Origin: Epiperipatus broadwayi
Lineage: Eukaryota > Onychophora > Udeonychophora > Euonychophora > Peripatidae
Reading direction: 5' to 3'
NCBI GenBank assembly: GCA_028023455.1
Contig: JAQFVV010000023.1
Location: 1,789,501 to 1,853,500, forward strand
DNA length: 64,000 bases
Under the pieces are notes generated by a model. It was not told the origin of the DNA. It saw only the letters and a list, made by a program, of their open reading frames with translations, and did no database searches. Below are positions 1 through 11,517 of this stretch, piece after piece (within the stretch, counting starts at the first letter, position 1; each line of letters opens with the position of its first letter). The position numbers and the translations under genes are program-made.

Positions 1-1519
1 CAAATGTGTAAACATAATTAAAGGCTCATTACAATTAAGTAGAAAAGGGTCCTTATTTATGATTGGAAACTAAAAGTGTAGATAAAATATCTTTTTTATA
101 GATTTGATATGTACGCTGAAAAATTAGATAGCAATAAACTTATATTTATTATTTATAATCATTATATATACATTTTTTTTACTTTTAATGTTTTTAATGT
201 ATTATTATTTGAATGATGTCCATTGGATGGATGAGCTATATAATAGTTTTTTTGTGTGTGATTATTTAAAAGAAGACATCTTGTTATTGTTTATATAAAG
301 AAGGAAAACTATTTGATAGTTATTGTCAACTTTGTTTAAGATTGGTTAACACTTTAACATATATTTATATAACGACTGTTTGTCTTAGTATTTTTTTGTT
401 TTATTGTGATGAATAATAAACTTTTAAACAAATGTATGTGTGAACAAATATATATGTGTGTGAGAGAGAGTATTAATATATTTTAGTCATACTGATAATA
501 TCATATTACAGAAAAAATTCAAGATACAGTGTAGTGAAAAGGAATATTAACAGGATTTTATTAACAAGTTTCTTTCAAGTTAGATTTAGAATTCAAACTG
601 AAAATAGAAAGGTATAAATAGTAACTGTCATAAACATCTGTGGCAGGAATTTTAAATGATACTTTTTAGATGTAAGATTTATATGTATTTATATAATTCA
701 TTGTTAATATATATATATTTCGATATATATGTTTAAATAATCTTCTAAAGAGCAAAGATCTCTTCAACAGCTAACTGTTTATAGAGCACAGTGAAAGAGA
801 AGACAGTACCCATTAGACCTGTTAGTTGTTAAACAGTAATGCTTTAAGTTGTTTTCTAATGTTTTTTTCACTCTCCTTCTATCAATATCTAGTTACCCAT
901 TTATCAATCAATAGTAGATTGATTATAAATGGCTGCTTAAAAGAAAAGTCTCAAGCCTGAAGAAAAAAAGTTCAACTTCATTCGTATGCCAACCATAGAA
1001 ATGAAATAACAAAAGAGAAAACAGTATCCAGCTATCAAATAAATGGAATATTTAAATGACTTAATTACATAGCATGCATAATTAGATCTTAGTATAAATA
1101 AAGTAGCAGTAACAACCGCTAAGATATTCAGCTGAATGTCATAAAGACAGAAACTGCTTCATTATGCATATAAACTAATGTATGCAAAGAATTATATATG
1201 TGTGTATGAACATGTCATTATTATCTTTCACTATCTGTTTGTAGGCAATTCTACCATTATTGTCTGTATCTCATAATAGTTATCATCATTTAAGATTATT
1301 TAAAAAAATTATCTTTTTTCTTCCACTTTTTAAAGCTTCTTTTTAATGTATTTTTTATAAATGTTTTTAATTATGCTATGAATATATCAGTAAATATATA
1401 AGTTTGCTTTCAAAAATATATATCCTATTTTATATATATATAAAACTAAGAATTGTTATCAAAAGTATTTTGAAATCAAGATCACAAGCTACCTTGCTGA
1501 TGGTTCTATACAAAACATT
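1..1519. other. AT-rich sequence without a recognised gene
   Basis: AT-rich sequence with TA-rich and short TG/AG microsatellite runs (for example near 460-475 and 700-730). I see no reading frame with a recognisable domain. If the gene reading of the exon at 16793 is right, this is probably upstream intron or intergenic DNA. Confidence 0.5.
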
Positions 1520-1552
1520 GAGTTATACTATCTCTATGAAACAGAGCAAAAG

Positions 1553-2146
1553 AAGTTTGTTCAGAAACCAGTGATTTGAAAAAAGAAAAGATCTATATCG
1601 AACAAACTCTTATGAAAAATGGTTATCCATCAGCTGTTATTAAGAAAACATTAAATAAACAACAAAAAGAACCATCAAGAGAAAAGACAATTATTGATAC
1701 TGTAGTGTACCCATACAATCCAAAAATAGCAGACAAATTAAGAAAAATCTGCAATCAGTATAACTTCACAGCTTTCCAGAGACATACCACACTATGAGGA
1801 ATTCTAACATCTACAAAACCTAAATTTGAAATGCTGAAAACAAAAAACTGCATCTATGAAATACCATGTGAATGTGTGTGAATGTGGAGGAACATATATT
1901 GGTGAGACCAGTCATCCCATTGAAAAGTGCTTACAAGAACACAAACTGATGATTATAAAAGAGAAAACAGATGTATCTAAGGTGGCAGACCATGTATGTG
2001 CCAATGAACATATGTTCAATTGGGAAAATACAAAAATATTGGATAGAGAAGAAAAAGTACAAAGAAGAAAATTTAAAGAAGCTTCTCACATGACAATGGC
2101 AAAAAATCCCATAAGCCAATCTAGTGTGACTAAAAATAATGTATGA
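1553..2146 (+). pseudogene. PLE GIY-YIG endonuclease region, copy 1
   Basis: This encodes the C-terminal GIY-YIG nuclease of a Penelope-like element, which nicks target DNA for target-primed integration. The frames at 1576-1797 and 1856-2146 carry a Lys-rich linker and then CECGGTYIGETSHPIEK, with the Y-I-G signature after a Cys pair, followed by LQEHK and a distal ADHV...H block. It is broken by a stop near 1797 and a frame change near 1860, where TGTGAATGTG is locally duplicated. The corresponding region of copy 2 (4248-4757) is clearly homologous but decayed differently. The copy is non-functional. Confidence 0.8.
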
Positions 2147-2240
2147 AAACCACTAATCAATTTTGCTCTTAGGAAAAAGTGGAGAAATCAGGAGGAACCT
2201 CATAGATAAGTATATGAAATTGCTACAGACTGTTGCCTTT

Positions 2241-2323
2241 GGCAGGATGACTCATTTGATTAGAGTGTTACCTTAAAATTCAGCATTCAAGAATATAAGG
2301 GTTCCAGTTTGAATCCCATGCTA
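2241..2323 (+). other. tRNA-like segment inside PLE 3' region (copy 1)
   Basis: An A-box-like D-arm (GATGACTCATTTGATTAGAG) is followed about 50 nt later by a B-box-like block, GGGTTCCAGTTTGAATCCC. The spacing and order are those of an internal Pol III promoter of a tRNA or tRNA-derived SINE. No convincing acceptor stem closes it, so it is tRNA-like and not a tRNA gene. The same segment sits at the same place in copy 2. Confidence 0.5.
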
Positions 2324-2350
2324 GTACTGTCACTGGTCAGGCCAGCAATA

Positions 2351-2384
2351 CCTGAAGAAGAGGGGAGAATAATACTTCTCAAAA
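2351..2384 (+). other. Hammerhead-like hairpin near PLE end (copy 1)
   Basis: CCTGAAGA is followed by a stem (AGAGG...CTTCT, one mismatch) and then CAAAA. This matches the hammerhead skeleton CUGANGA-stem II-GAAA except for the G of GAAA. Type I hammerheads in PLE pseudo-LTRs are established for the group. This looks like a decayed one. Confidence 0.4.
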
Positions 2385-2699
2385 TGTTGTGCATATACTA
2401 ACCTATTTGATGTGCTATTACTAATAGTTGAATGTATTTGGAATATTTAAATAAAGATAAATTTTTCTAAAGACATTTAATACACATATTAGATGATGGA
2501 AATAGTCCAATATAAAAATACAACTCGAACACCATCATCAGAAACCTTCAGGAAAACACTAAGTATTCAGTATGGACCAGATACTATATCAAACTTTAGA
2601 AATTAACAAAAATTATGTCTAAAGCTGGCCAAAGTAGAAAATCTTTTAACTTTATGTAAATGTAAATCTGAAGAGATAATTCCTGAAGGTTTGCAATTA

Positions 2700-4757
2700 A
2701 AACCTCCAATTCACTCTCAGAGAGGTGAGAAAATTACTCAGAGAGCAAGTAAAGCTCTGTTAAGAGAAATAATAATTGTTCAAAGGTTTTCTAAGTATCA
2801 AACAATGCATTCCATTAATAATGTAGAATGTTTTCTAAAAAATAAACTTTTGATGAAGGCTACCTGAGAGTTTCTCAAGCAATAAGAAAATTATATTCTA
2901 CATTACATGGAAAAATAAAAGAATGCCAAAAGAAGAAACTTGCTAACCTACATGGGCATATCAAAAATCATAATGTACCAAGCAATTTATCAACTTCATC
3001 TGTCATAAATCTCAGTTCTAAACATCTAACAGATACTGAAATTTCTGTTCTTGAAAGAGGACTAAACATTGCCATAACACTGTCTAATATCCCTTTATTA
3101 GATGCAATGGCAGCCACTGAGGAAGTTGCTCAAAAATTGCTTTTAGAAGAAGCAGCAGAATTATGATGAATAAAAAGAACACTTGACAAGTAACAAAAAT
3201 TGAAGTCAAACATATCCTATGGTGAGGGGAAAGCAATTAAATCTCTCAAAGTAGATAAATCTAAAATTATTCTCCCTGCTTACAAAGGCAATGCAATAGT
3301 TGTAATGGATACAACTGATTATGGCAACAAAATACAAGAACTCCTCACAGCAGGCCAATATAGAAAAGTGGCAAAAAATACAACACCAAGTACAGAAACA
3401 AAGTTAGAAGAATTACTCAGAAAGCATTGCAAGCACTTCACTGATTCAGAAAAAATAAAATAGCATCATATTTCAGCAAACTTCCTCATCTTTCTACCTA
3501 AAATTTATAAGGATCACGTTCCATTAAATCTATTGTTAGTTCTACAGATTCACTTTGCAAATATTTGGCAAGATTTCTTTTCAAAATCCTTTGGCATACA
3601 AGACCCAGTTCTTTTTCAGGAATTCTAGACACTTTGTAGAATTAATCAAGAACATGAAAATTGAAAGAACTGACTTACTGGTAAGCTTTGATGTAGAAAG
3701 TTTATTCACAAGTGTACTATGTAAAGAAGCATTGTCTATTGTACGGAAAGGATTAAATGGTGATAATAGTTTACAAACTATGGCAGCTCTTCCTGTTGAT
3801 AGTATAATGAAACTATTAACATTCCACATAAACACGACCTAATTTCAATATAACACAGAATTCTTCCAACAAAATCAAGGAATAGCTATGGGTTCACCAT
3901 TGTCTCCACTGATTAACAATATTTACATGGAAGAACTTGCAACCTTAACCATAAATATTACTCCATATTCACCTAAAACTTGGCTTTGCTATATGGATGA
4001 TACATTTGTTGTATGGTGACATGGTGAAGCACTGCTACAAACTTTCTGTAAACACATCAACAACATATCCCCTTCAATTAAATTCACAATAGAATCAGAA
4101 CAAGAACAAAAATTGGCATTCTTAGATGTTCTTGTGACAAAACTCCCTCATGGCAAAATCAAAACTACAGTTTACTGAAAACCTGCAAATACAGGAAAAT
4201 ACCAAGCCTATACATCCAATCACACCAGAAACACAAAATGTGAAGTTATGCTATCATTATGGAACAGAGCAAAAGAAATTTGTTCAGAAACCAATTATTT
4301 GAAAAAAGAAAAGATCTATATAGAACAAACTCTTATAAAAAATAGTTATCCATCAGGTTTTATTAAGAAAATGTTAAATAGACAACAAAAAGAACCATCA
4401 AGAGAAAATACAATTATTTGGTACTATAGTGTACCCATACATTTCAAAAATAGCAGACAAATTAAGGAAAATCTGCAATCAGTATAACATCAGAACAGCT
4501 TTCCAGAACCATACCACACTATGAGGAATTCTAACATATATAAAGCCAAACTTGAAATGCTGAAAAGAAAAAACTGTATCTATAAAATACCATGTGAATG
4601 TGAAAGAATATATATTGGTATGACGAGTTGTCCCATTGAAAAGCACTTGCAGGAACACAAACTAATGATTAGAAGAGAGAAAACAGATATGTCTAAGATA
4701 GCAGACCATGTGCCAATGAACATATGTTCAATTGGAAAATACAAATATATTGGATAG
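2700..4757 (+). pseudogene. PLE reverse transcriptase/GIY-YIG polyprotein, disrupted
   Basis: Reverse transcriptase plus endonuclease of a Penelope-like element. Visible in order: LTDTEISVLERGLNIA (about 3030, the conserved PLE N-terminal block); a region around 3200-3460 with GNAIVVMD; a degraded LPKIYKDHVPL block (about 3493); FDVESLFTSV (about 3690, motif A with the first Asp); QGIAMGSPLSPLINNIYME (about 3876); CYMDDTFVVW (about 3990, catalytic YMDD); LAFLDVLV (about 4117); and CECERIYIGMTS (about 4590, GIY-YIG). Stops at about 3463, 3842 and 4016 and several frame changes separate the pieces. The order and motifs identify PLE and exclude LINE or LTR RT. Confidence 0.88.
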
Positions 4758-4928
4758 TGAAGAAAATCTACAAAGAAGAAAATTTAAAGAAGCTGCTCAC
4801 ATAACAATGGCAAAAAATCCCATAAGCCAACCTATACATAATGTATGGAAAACACTAATCAACTAGGGGAGAAATCAGGAGGAACCTCATAGATAAGTAT
4901 ATGAAATTTATACACAGTGTTGTCTTAT

Positions 4929-5011
4929 GGCAGGATTGCTCAGTTGGTTAGAGTGTTACCTTAAAATTCAATACTCAAGAATCTAAGGGTTCAGGTTTGA
5001 ATTCTATGCTA
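4929..5011 (+). other. tRNA-like segment inside PLE 3' region (copy 2)
   Basis: GCTCAGTTGGTTAGAG is an almost canonical A box/D-arm, better preserved than in copy 1. It is followed by GGGTTCAGGTTTGAATTC as a degraded B box. The position between the GIY-YIG ORF and the terminal hairpin is the same as in copy 1, so the segment is part of the element and not a later SINE insertion. Confidence 0.5.
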
Positions 5012-5038
5012 GTACTGTCACTGGTTTAACCAGCAACA

Positions 5039-5072
5039 CCTGAAGAAGAGGGCAGAATAATACCTCTCAAAA
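5039..5072 (+). other. Hammerhead-like hairpin near PLE end (copy 2)
   Basis: ACCTGAAGA, a perfect 5-bp stem AGAGG/CCTCT around an 11-nt loop, then CAAAAC. All hammerhead positions of this half match except G12, which is C. The stem is more regular than in copy 1, which supports conservation of a structure. Confidence 0.45.
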
Positions 5073-5210
5073 CATTGTGCATATACTAACTTGTTTGATG
5101 TGCTATTATTAAAAGTTGAATGTATTTGGAATATTTAAATGAAGTTAAATTTTTCTAAAGACATTCATTACGCGTATTACATGATAGAAATAGTCCAATA
5201 TAAAAATACA

Positions 5211-6360
5211 AATATATCAGATATGTTTTGTTATATGTCAGGTAAAAGTATTTTTTCACAAGATAAATCTGAATTGTACAATGCCAGTTAGTCTTTTGAG
5301 AAAAATTAATAACAAAATTTTCTCTATTTTAATGAAATATCATAGATTGGGATATAACAGAATAATCAAATATTCTTCCACAGTTTTTAGGAAGCAATCT
5401 CGTCTTAGATCTTTTTTTTAATTATTGATGTATGATAGATTCTCAAGTAAATGAGAAAAGATGATTATCATAAATTAATAACAAATTAATAAATGTTTGT
5501 ATAACTTCCTGTTAAAGTATAAAATTAATAATGTATAATATATATTTATACAAAGATTGAATTTATAATTTGATTTATGTTTAATCATTTTTGTTGTCAT
5601 TATTAATTTTATATTAAATGTATGTAGATACACATTAGATTATGGCAGTATAGAAAACAAATCTAAATAAGGTTAATTTAAAATGTAGTGTCATTTTATT
5701 TTAGATAGGTATCAAATTGTACCTGATTTTTTTCATTATTTTCACATCATCCAATCAATAATTCAACTTTGAACAGTACAAAAATTAAGGTACATATCCC
5801 TCTTTTCTTATTCATTAGGAAATACAGCTTTTAACAATTGCAAACTTGTTTACAATAGAACATTCACTATTTATTTAATTTTTTTTTTCGTGGAAATACA
5901 TCATCATTAGCAGCCATTCGTAAATGAGTGTAGATATTTTTATTTCAGATAGAAAAAAATGAATAGAGTAACAAAAAATCAAAGATGATTTTTGTGATAT
6001 GTTCAAATATAATATGTAGTGTTTTTAAACCTTTGTGTGTGTGTGTCTTTTTGTCATTTTGCAATACTGTTTTTAATTTCTACAACATTCCCCCCTCCAA
6101 AAAAAACTTCAGTACTTTGTCTAAATGTAATTTTCCATTATGTTCTATCTCAGACATATCCTAATGAATAAATCAGCATTGCATCACTTGAGAATGCATT
6201 TGAAACAATCTTTATAATATCTCTCCCATCAGACCTATTAAATTCACCATAAAATAGATTTTTAGAAAGTCTGTGAACATTCATTTTCTTCTCAGACTTA
6301 ATTCAATGAGTTTATTAATAGTAGTTTCAATATAACTTATTGATAGTTAGAATATAGATG
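5211..6360. other. AT-rich sequence, nothing recognised
   Basis: AT-rich with T-runs and a short GT microsatellite (about 6035-6047). I see no coding signal or structured repeat. Confidence 0.5.
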
Positions 6361-6609
6361 AAATTAATATGGAAGTACTGAAAAACCCTAATGAGCTCTA
6401 TATAAACTAACTGTCAGTAAATGTAAATACAGAATGGATCCATCTATATTTTAGCTTAGATCATATACAAGATTACTCTCAGATTATTCATAAAGTGGTT
6501 TCAGAATAGCTTCAGTAAATCATATGCCTATATACAATCTAAGCTAAAGTATAATTGATTAATATGTATTTAGTTCACTGGAGGTCTTCAGTACTTCCAC
6601 ATTAATTTA
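6361..6609. repeat. Foldback/MITE-like inverted repeat
   Basis: TTAATATGGAAGTACTGAA near 6365 recurs inverted as TTCAGTACTTCCACATTAA near 6588. Inside, ATTTTAGCTTAGAT (about 6450) pairs with ATCTAAGCTAAAGT (about 6538). It encodes no protein and has the size and shape of a MITE or foldback element. Confidence 0.55.
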
Positions 6610-7479
6610 ATAGAATCTTACTGTACCATTAACTTGGTACAATTTCATAAAAGGGGGAGAGATTGCTGAACAAAAATATATATTTTAGAAAAATTAAAAA
6701 ATAAATCGTGTTTCATTAATTAATAAGCAAGAAAGTTATTTGTTTGACCACTCAGATAAAAAAATGTACCTGAAGGTTTAAAGAGAGAAAATAGACTAAG
6801 TAATATTTAGTTAATACCTTTTATTCCAACACATACACATATATATTCAATACAATAAAATAACCATACAATAATTATTAAACATTGTTTTATAGTATTA
6901 ATAGTCCTTTTTCTTAGTAATGTCTAGGCTTTTAGTAATAATTTTAGAATGTTCATATTTACCTAAGTTTTCTTTAACAATAAGATGGCATCATCTTTTT
7001 GATAATTAGCACAGTTCTTTTCCATTATTTGTAGATCTTTCCATTTCTGCTACTCTTGCCATTCCTCATAGCTGCCCATTTGATCATCAACATTGATTTT
7101 CTTTTTCATGTTCCTTGCTTTTAAGTGACAATAGGAGAGAGTATGCAACCCTCTTATACCATAGGGGATGCATTGATAGCAGGAGAGAGAGATTGATGAT
7201 TCTGTGAAATAGAACCTGAAGCACAGACAGACATTCCTGAGTATTTTTAGCAATGCATTTTGCTGCTTTCCAACTTGTAATTTTTATTTTTGTATGCAAT
7301 AGAAAAAACTGCTATAATTGCTAATATTGATTTCTCTGCTTGATCTTGCTGAATGAAGAATGAATAGCAAAAGATGACTCCCCCAACTATTAAGCCATTG
7401 CTTTTATACATGAGTTTCTATTGTTCACTTTAATCAAATTTTTGTTTTTAGTTTTTTTTTAATTCAAATGGTTTATATT
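6610..7479. other. No supported gene
   Basis: Mostly AT-rich. Two overlapping minus-strand frames at 7050-7299 (up to 70 codons) lie in slightly less AT-rich sequence but show no domain I recognise. They could be decayed repeat DNA. Confidence 0.35.
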
Positions 7480-8480
7480 TGAAATGCAGGCACTCTTCAC
7501 ATACCTGGAGTCTAATTGTAAATATAGGGGATTTGAACTCAGATTTTAAACATCCTTCAATTATCCACACTCTCTCATACTACTGATACACATGTCCACA
7601 CACAATGTAGAAAAGATAAATAATCACCAATATACATATTTTATGCTGATACAGCACTTATTAGTTGGTCCAGATTATCATCTCCCACATATATATATAA
7701 TCAGTGCTCAGTTTTTATACTAAGATAGCAAACCCCCAAACTTTAATGGACAGGCTTCAATCTACTCCAACCTCCATTTCAGCCATCCATACCATTGAAA
7801 TCTGATGATGGTAAGTTCAAATCCCATACTGATGCTAATATTATTGCCATGCCCATATTGACCTCAAGTCACTCTGACCTCTCATGTATATTGATGATTA
7901 ATTATCTTTTCTACATGTGTGTGGTTATGTGTATCAGGGGCATGAGATAGTGTGGATAGTTGAAGGATGCTTGAAAGTCTGAGTTCAAACCCCTATATTT
8001 ACAATTAGGCTCCAGGTATGTGAAGCCTGTATTTCAAATATTTGCACATTAAACCTGTATCTTGCCTATCCCTCTTATATGTATTTAAATGGATAAGGTC
8101 CTATACATGAGGGTCAGAGTGACTTGAGATCAACATGGGCATGGCAGTAATATTGGCATCAGCATGGGATTTGAGCTTTCCATCATCACATTTCAATGGT
8201 ATGGATGGCTAAAGAATTGTAGGTTAGAGTAGACTGGAGCTTGTCCATTAAAGTATGAAGATTTGCTATCTTAATAGAAAAACTGTACTGATTATATATA
8301 TATGTGTGTGTGGGAGATGATAATCTGGAACAACTGATGAGTGCTGGCTCAGAATGAAATACATTTATTAGTGATTATTTATTGTTTCTACATGTGTGTG
8401 GTCATGTGTATCAGTGGTATGAGATAGTGTGGATAGTTGAAGGATTCCTGAAATTCTGAATTCAAATTCCTTATATTTTC
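7480..8480. repeat. Compound foldback repeat
   Basis: Block a (about 7480-7615, with CATACCTGGAGTCTAATTG and CTATCTCATAC-type ends) and block b (about 7616-7895) reappear inverted as a' (about 7896-8045), b' (about 8091-8365) and a' again (about 8366-8480). Landmarks are ATAGTGTGGATAGTTGAAGG at about 7950 and 8425, versus its complement near 7553. A short a-like tail recurs at about 9178-9215. Non-coding. Confidence 0.6.
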
Positions 8481-10079
8481 AAATAGTTTATCTAATCTTT
8501 TTCTTTGATTAATCTATTATCTTATTGGCCAGCAATCTTTCAAAAATTTAAGCGCATTCCTTCTGTAAGATAGTGTACAAAGGTTACCCTTTTATTGTTT
8601 AATTCTATTTTGATTTTGTTTCTATTTTTATACTATTTTAACATTTATTTTCTTTTTAATTATAAAAAGAGAAGGGCAAGTTTTGAATCTTTATCTAAAC
8701 TGGGTTCTCTTTCTCCTCCCTTATTATTCATAAAACAAATCTACTTAAAAGATATGATGCTATACTTTAATTAATTCTTAAAATTTATTTGTTTAGCTAT
8801 TTTTATTTTTTTAAATTACAAAAGTATATGTAATGCATATGTGTGTGTGATTTACATCATATATATTTGTGACTGTTACAATATGTTTATTAAGTTTTCC
8901 TGATCTGTGAGTTGTTTTTTTGTTGTTGTTGTTTTTGCCTTCATTTGTAATTTAATTACTTGTGATCACACTTAATAATTTTTTTAGTCAATCATTTAAT
9001 AAATGTTTTATTTCCATGTTACTATTTACTTTTTATAGTGATTAAAATAATGATATTTAGGCATACCTACTATTGAAATATATATTTGTTACAAATTTTG
9101 CCATGCCCATCATTATTAACTTTTCAAGGAATTCTTAATTATTGTCAATAATTTAAATATTTCTATGATGATTACAATTAAGCTCCAGGTATATGAAGAA
9201 TGCCTGTATTTCAAATGTTATATATATAGTGTATTATAATTTGAATTAACTTTTTTGTCTTCGCTGTAAACTACTTCATGAATAGTAGTTAGTCATTGCA
9301 ATAATTCTTTCCTAGGAATTTGTTTTACAGTTTAATTTTACTTTGTTAATGAAATAATGTGTCATAAGTTAAATTTATTTTTTAAAAAAAAAAAAAAATT
9401 TATAATAGTATGCGTTAACATATTTATTCGGAATGTATGCCCTTTGTTATAATATACGAATATGTGCGTACATAATTCAAGAATGCAATCTTTCTAAATG
9501 ATTTGTTCAATTTTAAACCAAAATATTTGAATTACTACTTAGTGAAACTTCACGCAACATTTTTTTTTAATGTTTTATAATTCAAATCTAATATTTATGA
9601 AATGTTATCCCTCTTTAATTATATATATTTTAACTAATAATATTGTTCACTATTTTATACAAAATATTTATTTTTAAAAAAGTTAAATATTTTTGGTTTA
9701 TGCATAGATAAGTGAAGGATAAAATAGCATAGGCATATACTTTTTTGAATAAAAGCCTCAGAAAGAAACGGTGAAGATGGCAGTACTTACTAGCATTGCC
9801 ACTTGAAAGATGGTAAAGGTTTGAGTGTTTTCCCATCTTTTATCTTTTAACTAAGAAAGCTAGTTTCCCATTTATATCTTTGTTGGATATAGTCTGATTA
9901 TCTGGGGGGGGGGGGGGAATTAAACTTCTGTTAAAAAAAAGTTTTAAATTTATTCAGCTCAAATTTGAACTCATATTATTAACATAGCAGATGTATGATC
10001 TGCCCTCCGCCTTACCAGACCATTCGAATTTAAAATGATTTCTTTATGAATTTTTATACAGGCATGCATTATTACATAT
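8481..10079. other. No supported gene; poly(G) run
   Basis: AT-rich sequence with long A and T runs. A G14 homopolymer at 9904-9917 is striking in this background. The minus-strand frame at 9630-9836 has no recognisable domain. Confidence 0.45.
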
Positions 10080-11517
10080 TCTTTATTAAAAACAAAACTT
10101 TGCTGGGGAGGCAGGACTCCCATCATCAGCCTCAACATATTACAAAAACCCAAACTTTTTAATGGACTTAGCCTTCACTCGCTGAAGATTTTCTACCTCC
10201 AACGAACTCATAATATACTATTCAAGATTTTTAAGGATAATCCTGATATGGAATGCTCCTTCCCCAAGGAAAAGATAGAGCCTACCAATTGATCTCTGCC
10301 TAGATTAAGAAGCATTTGGCTACAGAAGCAAGTTACAGTAATTTTTCAAAAACTTCCAATCGTCAGGTTCCCTTTTTCAGGGGAAATTATCATATTGGGA
10401 GGTTTATCGATCAATGTTTCCTGGGAAAACTAAATCCGTTAATATACTTCCAATAGGAATCAATCAATTTTCCAAATTAACAAAATTCATCAAACTGAGT
10501 CCAATTTTGTTGATTTTTTTAATTAAAATCATCCTTGGAGCACTCCCCACTGGGGCATTTCTCCACTACCAAAGGGGTTACAACGTCAACCCCCTTTGCC
10601 TCTTATGTAACAAACAGGAGGAGTCAATTAACCACATTCTGGATCAATGTGATACATGGACTCATCTCTGTAATATAGCATTGGACCGGATAAATGGCAG
10701 TGACCCGGCTAACATTTCTCTTAATGCAGCAATTAAAAAGGGTCATTTTGGAACAATAAGACTGGCCACTTTCATTAACTTCTCAATTTGGTCTGCCAGA
10801 TGTAGGATGATATTTGATCATGGCTGTGATGACTCATTGATTAATTGTTTTTTTCAAATCCCTCTACAAGATAAAAGAAGAGGATAAATGAACTTGTCAG
10901 CCTTGGCTAATGGACCAAACCTGGAGCCAGATGAGGCTAGAATCCTAATTCATGTGTTTATTAGGCCCAAAACTATAACTTTCTCCCATCCACTAAACAA
11001 ATAATATATGACATCTTTCACTTAAAAATAATCTAACTTTTACTATGAAGATCTTTCATACACCCTATATATTTAATACAAAAACTTTGTATTAATTTCA
11101 TACTATACAATTAACTTACTATATCAACTTATAAATATTTTGATAGTCCTAGTTACTCCTTGAGCCAGGATAATCATTAATCAATGGAATTTCCAAACCT
11201 TATACATAGGTTTGAATTACTTTATATTCCTAACTAATTAAGCTCATGGCATGCTGTCTTAAGGCATTAATATAATCTTTGATTTTATTTATAGTTATTT
11301 ATGTTGCTTTCATACCTGCATTAATTAACCATCATGAGTTTCTTATACTGCTCTTAAAACTAAACTGTTGGTCTAATACAACTTTTGATATTTTGTATAC
11401 TTGGCTTGCATACATCATTTATAGGTATACATTGAAACTTGCTTATAGACTATGTTATCCTATCATTGATTGCTTTTGTATCGACTCTAATGTGTAAATA
11501 AAGTTTGATTTTTGAAA
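10080..11517 (+). mobile_element. 3' fragment of a Tx1/L1-like LINE
   Basis: From about 10100 the + strand encodes the region downstream of an RT domain, with a GGRTPIISLNI-like block. It then encodes the C-terminal zinc-ribbon region in the frame at 10414-10887. A 3' UTR ends near 11517 with AATAAAG. Upstream RT motifs are absent, so the copy is 5'-truncated, as LINE insertions usually are. Base composition is less AT-rich than the flanks. Confidence 0.6.
10414..10887 (+). pseudogene. LINE ORF2 C-terminus with zinc-ribbon (zf-RVT-like)
   Basis: A 157-codon frame with ILGALPTGAFLHYQRG, then CLLC...ESINHILDQC, a C-x2-C...H...C arrangement typical of the domain after RT in L1/Tx1-type LINEs. 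A Trp-rich stretch (FINFSIWSARCRMIFD) follows. The start is not a true initiation site; the frame is the open tail of a longer, broken ORF2. It probably binds nucleic acid in intact relatives. Family assignment below clade level is not possible here. Confidence 0.6.

Larger units (their letters stand above)
1520..2520 (+). mobile_element. Penelope-like element copy 1 (3' fragment)
   Basis: This is the 3' third of a Penelope-like retroelement. From about 1520 it parallels the second copy at about 4236-5210: end of the RT thumb, GIY-YIG endonuclease, a tRNA-like segment, a CTGAAGA hairpin and an identical terminal block. The catalytic RT core is missing, so it is truncated at its 5' side. The terminal block GGAAATAGTCCAATATAAAA (2498-2517) is shared with the end at about 5205 and with two ends near 41 kb, which defines the family boundary. 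Copy 2 follows immediately in the same orientation. Tandem partial dimers of this kind (pseudo-LTRs) are typical of PLEs. Confidence 0.85.
2521..5210 (+). mobile_element. Penelope-like element copy 2 (near full length, decayed)
   Basis: This copy follows copy 1 head-to-tail. In order it holds a PLE N-terminal region, the RT core, the thumb, a GIY-YIG endonuclease, a tRNA-like segment, a hairpin and the family terminal block, which ends at 5210 before unrelated DNA. The start is set where copy 1's terminal block ends. Sequence just after 2521 (ACACCATCATCAG, TTCAGGAAAACAC) recurs in inverted orientation at about 40950-40995, so it belongs to the element. Many stops and frameshifts make it non-autonomous. 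Confidence 0.85.

Noticed and set aside
2480-2520. AGATGATGGAAATAGTCC at PLE ends read as a miniature hammerhead with ATATT/AATAT as stem I
   Set aside because: The first core bases do not match and there is no stem II. The block is conserved simply as the element's end.
7050-7299. Overlapping minus-strand frames of about 70 codons
   Set aside because: No recognisable motif, start context or homologous copy in the window. Not enough to call a gene.
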